Positions 58,475 to 64,000 of a DNA stretch of 64,000 nt are shown here, in pieces. Both the position numbers and the translations under genes were made by a program. Position 1 is the stretch's first letter; every line of letters begins with the position of its first letter. Below the pieces are notes generated by a model that was given only the letters and a program-made list of their open reading frames with translations, had not been told where the DNA came from and ran no database searches. Source of the DNA: JAUSIF01 sp040901465 (GTDB lineage Bacteria; Pseudomonadota; Alphaproteobacteria; Rhizobiales; Xanthobacteraceae); assembly GCA_040901465.1 (NCBI GenBank), contig JBBDYN010000028.1, forward strand, positions 248,001 to 312,000, written 5' to 3'.

Positions 58475-60250
58475 ATGGCGAAGCGGGCGAAGAAGCGGGC
58501 AAAAAAATCGGCCAGAAAGCCGATCAGGAAGTCGCAAAAGAAGCGGAGTAAGCCCGCCCGGCGTGCTGCCAAGAAATCAATCAGGAAGTCCAAGGTAAGG
58601 GCAAAAGGCCGGAAGCCGAAGGCGCGGAAGTCCGTCGCGAAATCTTCGCGCGCGGCGAAGGCTGTGGCCGGCGTCACGATCGAGGGTGCGCTCGGCCCGC
58701 GCTACGGCGAAATACTCACAAAGGACGCGCTCGCCTTCGTCGCCGAGCTGCAGCGCAACTTCAACACCAAGCGCCGCGAGCTCCTCTTCCGTCGCACCGA
58801 CATGCAGCACCGCTTCGACGGCGGCGCGCTGCCCGATTTCCTGCCCGAGACCCGCGCCGTGCGCGAAGCCAACTGGAAAATCGCCTCGCTGCCGAAGGAT
58901 CTCCTCGACCGCCGCGTCGAGATCACCGGCCCCGTCGACCGCAAGATGGTGATCAACGCGCTCAATTCCGGTGCCAACGTCTTCATGGCCGATTTTGAGG
59001 ACGCCTGCTCGCCCTATTGGTCGAACATCGTCGAGGGCCAGATCAATCTCAAGGATCGCTGGGACGGAAAACTTTCGTACGTCGATCCCGAGACGAAGAA
59101 GTCGTATCAGCTCGGTCCGAAGCCCGCCGTCCTCATCGTGCGCCCGCGCGGCTGGCAACTGAACGAGGAGCACGTGCAGGTCGACGGCCGCTCGGTTTCC
59201 GCCTCGCTGTTCGATTTCGCTCTCTATTTCTTCCACAACGCCAAGAAGGCGATGGCTGCGGGCTCCGGTCCTTACTTCTATTTGCCGAAGCTCGAGACGC
59301 ATCGCGAGGCGCGGCTCTGGAACGACGTCTTCATCTTCGCGCAGGAGCAGCTCGGCCTGCCGCGCGGCGCGATCAAGGCGACTGTGCTGATCGAGACGCT
59401 GCCCGCCGCCTTCGAGATGGACGAGATCCTGTTCGAGCTGCGCGAGCACATTGCCGGGCTCAACGCCGGCCGCTGGGACTACATCTTCTCGTTCATCAAG
59501 CGGCTCGGAAAGAACAAGCGCTTCCTCACGCCCGACCGCAGCGCGATGACGATGGACAAGGCGTTTCTCCTCGCCTACGCGCAGCTCCTGGTGAAAACCT
59601 GTCACCGCCGAGGCGCGTTCGCGATGGGCGGCATGGCCGCGCAAATCCCGGTGCGCGGCGACCTGAAAGCAAACGAAGCCGCGTTCGCCAAGGTGCGCGC
59701 CGACAAGGAGCGCGAGGCATTGCAGGGCCACGACGGCACCTGGGTAGCGCATCCCGATCTCGTGCCGGTAGCGAAACAGGTGTTCGATCGCCTGCTGCCC
59801 GGCCCGAATCAGCTCGGCAAGCTGCGCGAGGACGTGAATGTCACGCGCGACCAATTGCTCGAGATGCATCAGGGTGATCGCACCGAGGCGGGGCTGCGTG
59901 AGAATATCCGCGTCGGCATCCAGTATATCGAGGCCTGGCTCGAGGGCCGCGGAGCGGTGCCGCTCTATAACCTGATGGAAGACGCGGCGACCGCGGAGAT
60001 TTCCCGCGCGCAGATCTGGCAATGGCTCTACCACCGCGCACGTCTGAAGGACGGCCGCGAGGTCACGGCTGACCTGTTCACATCCATCCGCGACGACGAG
60101 ATGGTAAAGGTGCGCGCGGCCGTGGGTCCGACTACCTACGATGCCGGCGGTTTCGAGGATGCGGTCGAGCTCTTCACCGAAATGTCGCTTGCGCGCGCGT
60201 TCGAGGAATTCCTCACGATTCCGGCCTATCGGTTAATCGTGAAAGCGTAA
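58475..60250 (+). CDS. aceB: Malate synthase A with histone-like basic N-terminal tail
   Basis: Condenses glyoxylate with acetyl-CoA to malate. Residues about 67-591 are a full-length malate synthase A (E. coli AceB is 533). Its segments include TGPVDRKMVINALNSGANVFMADFEDA, the catalytic region RPRGWQLNEEH, IETLPAAFEMDEILFEL and the active-site loop MEDAATAEISRAQIWQW. Residues 1-66 are different: 31 of the first 60 are Lys or Arg and none is acidic, with AKKSxRK-type repeats like histone-H1-like bacterial proteins. GAGGAG stands eight bases before the ATG at 58475, which supports the tail being translated. No isocitrate lyase is nearby; glyoxylate would come from glcDEF. Confidence 0.9.
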   Translation: MAKRAKKRAKKSARKPIRKSQKKRSKPARRAAKKSIRKSKVRAKGRKPKARKSVAKSSRAAKAVAGVTIEGALGPRYGEILTKDALAFVAELQRNFNTKRRELLFRRTDMQHRFDGGALPDFLPETRAVREANWKIASLPKDLLDRRVEITGPVDRKMVINALNSGANVFMADFEDACSPYWSNIVEGQINLKDRWDGKLSYVDPETKKSYQLGPKPAVLIVRPRGWQLNEEHVQVDGRSVSASLFDFALYFFHNAKKAMAAGSGPYFYLPKLETHREARLWNDVFIFAQEQLGLPRGAIKATVLIETLPAAFEMDEILFELREHIAGLNAGRWDYIFSFIKRLGKNKRFLTPDRSAMTMDKAFLLAYAQLLVKTCHRRGAFAMGGMAAQIPVRGDLKANEAAFAKVRADKEREALQGHDGTWVAHPDLVPVAKQVFDRLLPGPNQLGKLREDVNVTRDQLLEMHQGDRTEAGLRENIRVGIQYIEAWLEGRGAVPLYNLMEDAATAEISRAQIWQWLYHRARLKDGREVTADLFTSIRDDEMVKVRAAVGPTTYDAGGFEDAVELFTEMSLARAFEEFLTIPAYRLIVKA

Positions 60251-60408
60251 GCAAATGTCGCCAACGGGCGAAATCGATAGCGAATCCTGCTGCAAATCAC
60301 GCCTGGGCGCCGGAATTGCCGCTGAACAATTTACCGGTCGTGCCTTACAATAGGCTCGTGCGCCCCCCATATAGGAGCGACAATCCGACAGTTTATTCGA
60401 GGTTTGTG

Positions 60409-60744
60409 ATGGCCAAGTTCGACTACAAGGCGCCCGCGGAATTGTTCACGGGGCGAAGCATTCGCGGCTCTCGGTCGGTGCGCTATCACCGCTTCGACAC
60501 GGGCGCGCAGGCATTGCAGTTCGCGATGGAGACGCTGCCGCGCGAGCATTTGCTCGCCGCCGTCCTGAAAGTGAACGAGGCCCGCTATCGCCACGGCGAA
60601 ATCCGGAGCTTCTACGAGGCCAACGAGTACCCGCTCGCCCGCGCGAGCACCCCGAGCGAAGAAAAGCCGGCGCGCAAGCCGTCGCGCGAACGCAAGGCTG
60701 CGAAGACCCCGGTGCTGGCGGAAGCGGGAGCAACGCGCGGATAA
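60409..60744 (+). CDS. Conserved small hypothetical protein
   Basis: A 111-residue protein. The first 75 residues look folded (FDYKAPAELFTGRSIRGSRSVRYHRFDTGAQALQFAMETLP), and the rest is a Lys/Arg/Glu-rich tail. I have seen similar proteins only as conserved hypotheticals of Rhizobiales. The ATG at 60409 follows CGAGGTTTGTG and gives the natural N-terminus. A hairpin follows the gene. Confidence 0.75.
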   Translation: MAKFDYKAPAELFTGRSIRGSRSVRYHRFDTGAQALQFAMETLPREHLLAAVLKVNEARYRHGEIRSFYEANEYPLARASTPSEEKPARKPSRERKAAKTPVLAEAGATRG

Positions 60745-60796
60745 ATTTGCGCGCGATCGTCAACCTGGCGAATTCGTTTACCTCATTACCCAAATG

Positions 60797-60823
60797 CGCC
60801 GCCGGAACTCGGCTTCGGCGGCG
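60797..60823 (+). terminator. Hairpin after the small hypothetical gene
   Basis: CGCCGCCG and CGGCGGCG form an 8-bp stem with an 11-base loop, followed by TTTGCGC, about 50 bases after the stop codon. Confidence 0.5.
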
Positions 60824-60908
60824 TTTGCGCGCCGGTATTGGCGGTTCCCCCGGAACCGTTCGGGCGTTGGGGTGTTGGCTCAAAAAGGGGCGAGACCAAG
60901 ATGCGCCA

Positions 60909-61115
60909 ATGCAAATGCAATCTCGTGAACCGAGCAGAGATTATGTCGAGTGGGGACCGGATATGCCGTCGCGGAAGATGGAACCGCCGCCCCCGTTCCG
61001 GAACCCTCGACTAGATGAGCCCGCGACGCGCGCGCGTATTGGCGAGTTGATTGCCGAGATCATCACCAATTCGCGGCGCGGCCTGCGGCGGCCCAAGTCT
61101 CCGCACGAACAATAA
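60909..61115 (+). CDS. Possible small protein of unknown function
   Basis: A 68-residue open frame, MQMQSREPSRDYVEW at the start, then a proline-rich part and ATRARIGELIAEIITNSRRG near the end. A weak AAAGGGGCGAG lies about 15 bases upstream. Codon use is normal but no family is recognised. The frame is open further upstream, so the start is uncertain, and it may not be a gene. Confidence 0.4.
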   Translation: MQMQSREPSRDYVEWGPDMPSRKMEPPPPFRNPRLDEPATRARIGELIAEIITNSRRGLRRPKSPHEQ

Positions 61116-61119
61116 AGCG

Positions 61120-61365
61120 TTACCTGCTCGCGGCAACCGGCACGCGCGGCGCGATGGCCGGCGCTTCGACCATGCCGGCGAGCCGCGCCGAGGTCTGGAA
61201 CCTCGTGCCGCATCCATCGCAATGCCAAAAATGCTCGATGCGCCCGAGTCCGAGATAAGTCGAAGTCTTGGGCCCAACGAGCAATTCGCCGCAGCTCGGA
61301 CAGGGAGATAAATCGGCCAAGCTCGTTTCCAGAGCGCTGGTCGTTGTGGCGGCCAATGCCGTCAT
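61120..61365 (-). CDS. Small zinc-ribbon protein
   Basis: An 81-residue protein with two CxxC knuckles, CPSCGELLVGPKTS and WHCDGCGTRFQ, likely holding one zinc. The central stretch YLGLGRIEHFWHCDGCG is typical of rhizobial conserved hypotheticals. A very good GAGGAGG ribosome-binding site is seven bases from the ATG. It is divergent from the phasin at 61604. Nucleic-acid or protein binding is possible but not shown. Confidence 0.78.
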   Translation of the reverse strand: MTALAATTTSALETSLADLSPCPSCGELLVGPKTSTYLGLGRIEHFWHCDGCGTRFQTSARLAGMVEAPAIAPRVPVAASR

Positions 61366-61603
61366 GGCGCGTCCTCCTCTGCAATTCCCGCTTGCCGCGC
61401 ACCACTACGCTCGATCCAAGACAATTTCGCGACGCTCGTGCGTCGACAAAAAAATTCCGCGCCACCGTCAAAAAAAACTCTCAAAGACCGCAGATAAGAA
61501 TTCCGCTCAATCGGGAGGGTCGGTTCCACGGGGCGCCACGGCACGCAGTCGTGGCGATGCGGCATCTGTTGCGGTTCCCAACTCACGCAACGGGAGGACC
61601 ATC

Positions 61604-62047
61604 ATGAGAGACAACGGCAACTTCGATCCTTTCCAAGTTATGCAGCGCACATTTACACCCTCGTTCGCTTTCGGACCCGTGGCTCGCGAGAATGCCGCCG
61701 GGTTCTGGGCGAGCCAGGCGAAAATCCTCGCCAGCATGGAGGATTACGCGAACGGCTGGTTCGAGCGCCGCCACGCCGGCACCGAGGAAGCTCTCGCTTC
61801 CGCGCGGCAGATTTGCGACGCTGCGACGCCCTTCGATGCCGTGCGCGAATACCAGAAATGGGCGATCGGCAGCGTCGAACGCGTCATCAAGGACGGCCTC
61901 GCCTGTCAACAGCAATTGATCGAGCTTGGCCGCCTCGGTGCCGAGCCGCTCGCGCATGCTGCCGAGACGGTCCGCGCCGAAGCGGAATCCGTGGCGGCTT
62001 CTGCGGCGGCGACGTCAAAGCAGCATTCGCGCGCGCGCGCCGCGTAA
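61604..62047 (+). CDS. Phasin-family protein (third in the window)
   Basis: A 147-residue helical protein of the phasin type. It begins RDNGNFDPFQVMQRTFTPSFAFGP and has long amphipathic helices: WASQAKILASMEDYANGWFERRHAGTEEALASARQICDA and YQKWAIGSVERVIKDGLACQQQLIEL. It ends in a Ser/Ala-rich tail. The ATG follows CGGGAGGACC. It lacks the TGCA palindromes found before the second phasin, so its control probably differs. Confidence 0.82.
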   Translation: MRDNGNFDPFQVMQRTFTPSFAFGPVARENAAGFWASQAKILASMEDYANGWFERRHAGTEEALASARQICDAATPFDAVREYQKWAIGSVERVIKDGLACQQQLIELGRLGAEPLAHAAETVRAEAESVAASAAATSKQHSRARAA

Positions 62048-62126
62048 GGCGGCGTTCGCGTCTTCAAAGCGCCGCGGCTTGACGGAACCCGGCGCCGGCA
62101 TCAGGGGCGAAGATCGAGAGGGCCAA

Positions 62127-62363
62127 TTGCCTTCGTCGAGCAAGAGTTTTGCTGCGCCGCTCTTCAAGCGCTTTTACGAACCGGACAGCCTCCGTGTGAT
62201 GACGGACGCGCTCGATCTCGCCTGCGCCATGCTGCCGGCGGGCGTGCGCGAGAGCGAGAGCGTGCGGCGCCGCGTCTCGCTGCAAATCCTGCGTGACGTG
62301 GACGCGGGCGAACGCGATCCCGCGCGGCTAGCCTATCGGGCGGCGTTTTCCGTGAGGATTTGA
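62127..62363 (+). CDS. Small conserved-looking hypothetical protein
   Basis: A 78-residue frame whose C-terminal part, YEPDSLRVMTDALDLACAMLPAGVRESESVRRRVSLQILRDVDAGERDPARLAYRAAF, has the periodic hydrophobic pattern of a real helical protein. A short family of this form occurs in Rhizobiales. The start may be the TTG at 62127 or a later Met; the frame is also open upstream. Function unknown. Confidence 0.55.
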   Translation: MPSSSKSFAAPLFKRFYEPDSLRVMTDALDLACAMLPAGVRESESVRRRVSLQILRDVDAGERDPARLAYRAAFSVRI

Positions 62364-62444
62364 TTCTCAGTTTTTTGCCTCGCCGGCGGACTTCTCCGGG
62401 GCTCGGAAAAGCCGCATGATCCGGTCGATTCGCCGGAAAGGCCG

Positions 62445-62939
62445 ATGGGCATGCGGTTTGTGCGAGCGTCATTTATCGCCTGCGCGCTCCTATCAGCGAC
62501 CGTAGCAGCGCTTGCCGACCCGCCTTCTGAGGCCTTCTCAAGACGCGTGGACGAGCTCGTGCGCTGGATCTCGGCGCACTCCGATTATCCCGCCGCGCTC
62601 AAACAGATGCCGGTCTTCGTGTTCCTTTCGGCCCAGGCGATCCGGCACAGCTTCTCCGGTTCTGCCATGGGCTACAGCGAGCAGATGAGCGCCGTGCAGG
62701 CGGCCCAAGTGCGTGGAACGATCTATTTGCCCGACACGTTCCAGCTCGGCCGCGACGACTACATACTCGTGCACGAGCTTGTGCATCACCTTCAGGACGA
62801 GAGCGGCAAGCCGTTCGAATGTGTCGCCTTGCGCGAGCGCGAGGCCTACAAGCTCCAGACGCAGTTCGTGCAGGAGACGGGCGTCGGCCAAACGCCGAAC
62901 GACATGTTCATGTTGATGCTGCGCTGTGACATCCGCTAG
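62445..62939 (+). CDS. Exported HELVH-motif protein (putative zinc protease)
   Basis: A 164-residue protein with a signal peptide (about residues 1-25, ending AALADP). A zinc-type motif H110-E111-L-V-H114 is seen in LVHELVHHLQD, followed by ECVALREREAYKLQTQF, where a third ligand could lie. It resembles small DUF6647-type proteins. Proteolytic activity is not shown. Two in-frame ATGs (62445, 62451) are both possible. Confidence 0.78.
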   Translation: MGMRFVRASFIACALLSATVAALADPPSEAFSRRVDELVRWISAHSDYPAALKQMPVFVFLSAQAIRHSFSGSAMGYSEQMSAVQAAQVRGTIYLPDTFQLGRDDYILVHELVHHLQDESGKPFECVALREREAYKLQTQFVQETGVGQTPNDMFMLMLRCDIR

Positions 62940-62952
62940 CGGCCGCAAAGAG

Positions 62953-62978
62953 AAAGGGCCGCCCCGCGGCGGCCCTTT
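62953..62978. terminator. Bidirectional hairpin terminator
   Basis: AAAGGGCCGCC and GGCGGCCCTTT form a perfect 11-bp stem with a CCGC loop between two convergent genes. The A-run on one side and T-run on the other would serve both directions. Confidence 0.85.
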
Positions 62979-62999
62979 GAATTTCGCGCAGCGGAAAAT

Positions 63000-63866
63000 T
63001 CAGAGCACCACCACCCTGGTGCCCACCTTCACGCGTTCATAGAGCTCGGTCACGTCCTCGTTGCGCATGCGAAAGCAGCCGGACGACACCGCCTGACCGA
63101 TCGTGTGCGGCTCGTTAGAGCCATGGATGCGATAGAGGCTGTCGCCGAGATAAATCGCCCGCGCGCCGAGCGGATTGTCCGGCCCGCCCGCCATGTAGCG
63201 CGGCAGATCGGGGCGGCGCTTCAGCATTTCCTCAGGCGGCCGCCAGTCCGGCCATTCCTTCTTCGCGCTGATCGCCTTCACGCCGGACCAGCCGAAGCCG
63301 TCGCGGCCGACGCCGACGCCGTAGCGCGTCGCCATGCCGCCTTCCTCGACGAGATAGAGGAACTTCTGCGCGCTATCGATCACGATCGTCCCGGGTGCTT
63401 CCTTGCCGTGATAGGCGACCTGCTGCTTCGCGAAGCGCGGATCGAACGCCGGCTGCCGCGGCCGCGCCGCCACTTCCGGCTGGTCGCGTCGCGCCTGAAT
63501 GAACGGACCCGAATAAGGCGAGGGCCGTTCCACCTCAAATTGCGGGCGGAGATAATGCGAACGCGGCAACGCGCCGCCGGGATAGCGCTGGCTTGTGCGC
63601 CCGGTGAACAGGAACTCGATGAAGCCGCCGCCGAGATCCTGCTGGTATGCCTCGGGCGGCGAGGTGGCGAAATCCGGCCGGCCCACGGGTGCGCGCTCGT
63701 AGTCGCGCATGCTGCGGGTCGCCTGGGGCGAGATATCGCGCGGGGCGGGGATCACGTTGGGACCCGCCTGGGCGACTCGGATTTCGGCCCAAGGGTCCGC
63801 CGAAGCGATGGTCGCGGCCGGGATGGCGGCGACCAGAAGCACCGAAAGGTACGCAAATCTACGCAT
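63000..63866 (-). CDS. L,D-transpeptidase (YkuD domain)
   Basis: A 288-residue exported enzyme that makes 3-3 peptidoglycan cross-links or attaches proteins to the wall. The signal segment RFAYLSVLLVAAIPAATIASA is at the N-terminus. The YkuD domain fills the C-terminal half, with H248, H254 and the catalytic C264 (HGSNEPHTIG, SSGCFRM). The middle (residues 30-150) is Pro/Arg-rich. The ATG at 63866 is chosen because it begins the signal peptide; 18 more codons are open upstream. Confidence 0.92.
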   Translation of the reverse strand: MRRFAYLSVLLVAAIPAATIASADPWAEIRVAQAGPNVIPAPRDISPQATRSMRDYERAPVGRPDFATSPPEAYQQDLGGGFIEFLFTGRTSQRYPGGALPRSHYLRPQFEVERPSPYSGPFIQARRDQPEVAARPRQPAFDPRFAKQQVAYHGKEAPGTIVIDSAQKFLYLVEEGGMATRYGVGVGRDGFGWSGVKAISAKKEWPDWRPPEEMLKRRPDLPRYMAGGPDNPLGARAIYLGDSLYRIHGSNEPHTIGQAVSSGCFRMRNEDVTELYERVKVGTRVVVL

Positions 63867-64000
63867 TGCCGTGTACTCGCTACAAAACCGTCGCCCGGGC
63901 GCGGAACACATTCGCGCCATTCATAGCCTTAACGCTTCGTCACGACCGAACCGTAAACCCCTTCGCTACAATTTGAGTTCCCGGTCAGGTGGTCGATTTT

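Noticed and set aside
1..64000. CRISPR array, prophage, transposase or integrase
   Set aside because: No spaced direct repeats, phage genes or recombinases were seen; the repeats present are single palindromes in intergenic gaps.

Overview
The window is GC-rich, densely packed DNA from an alphaproteobacterium, most likely in the Rhizobiales near the Bradyrhizobiaceae/Xanthobacteraceae. The evidence is the aa3 oxidase order coxB-coxA-ctaB-coxF-ctaG-coxC-DUF983-surf1-thrC-M16 peptidase, an IalB-family protein, DUF1127, DUF3422, a PdhS-like kinase, several phasins, a tRNA-His with the alphaproteobacterial acceptor end, and short intergenic palindromes of types I associate with rhizobia. I see no transposase, integrase, prophage, CRISPR array or rRNA. 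It reads as ordinary chromosome.

Layout. 1-9480: ubiA, rsmE, two adjacent GCS2-type ligases (a YbdK-like enzyme and gshA), an EamA exporter, a LysR regulator divergent from a DUF1127 protein, a Bcr/CflA exporter and IalB. 9847-19687: the cytochrome c oxidase operon running on into thrC, an M16 protease and a GNAT. 19793-28000: a secreted protein of unknown function, an AsmA protein, acetoacetyl-CoA synthetase, and an Fe3+-type ABC permease and binding protein with a possible Irr box. 28047-32495: a 1005-residue PAS histidine kinase, two phasins (the second behind a striking double palindrome that overlaps its -35) and tRNA-His. 32566-34911: a lone molybdenum hydroxylase large subunit.

35098-43460 is one nine-gene minus-strand run. 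It holds a NitT/TauT-type ABC importer with an ACMSD-like amidohydrolase, aldo/keto reductase, carboxymuconolactone-decarboxylase-family protein and a C-C-bond-type alpha/beta hydrolase, plus an unexpected M23 peptidase. It looks like an uptake-and-degradation operon for an unknown, probably ring-derived compound. 45791-49231 is lutA-GNAT-lutB-lutC, all overlapping by ATGA. 49302-53918 holds two serine-hydrolase-like proteins, an ICMT-like methyltransferase and a fused APH/P-loop kinase. 54171-60250 is glcDEF followed by malate synthase, giving a route from lactate/glycolate through glyoxylate to malate. 60409-64000 holds small proteins, a third phasin, a HELVH protein and an L,D-transpeptidase.

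Most unusual points: (1) the malate synthase carries a ~66-residue N-terminal tail in which about half the residues are Lys/Arg and none is acidic, with a good ribosome-binding site supporting that start; (2) the double TGCA(A/T)TGCA operator over the phasin promoter; (3) the nine-gene importer/hydrolase operon; (4) a GNAT inside a lutABC operon; (5) a membrane serine hydrolase translationally coupled to an ICMT-like methyltransferase. All functional calls come from reading motifs and gene order; no database search was run.
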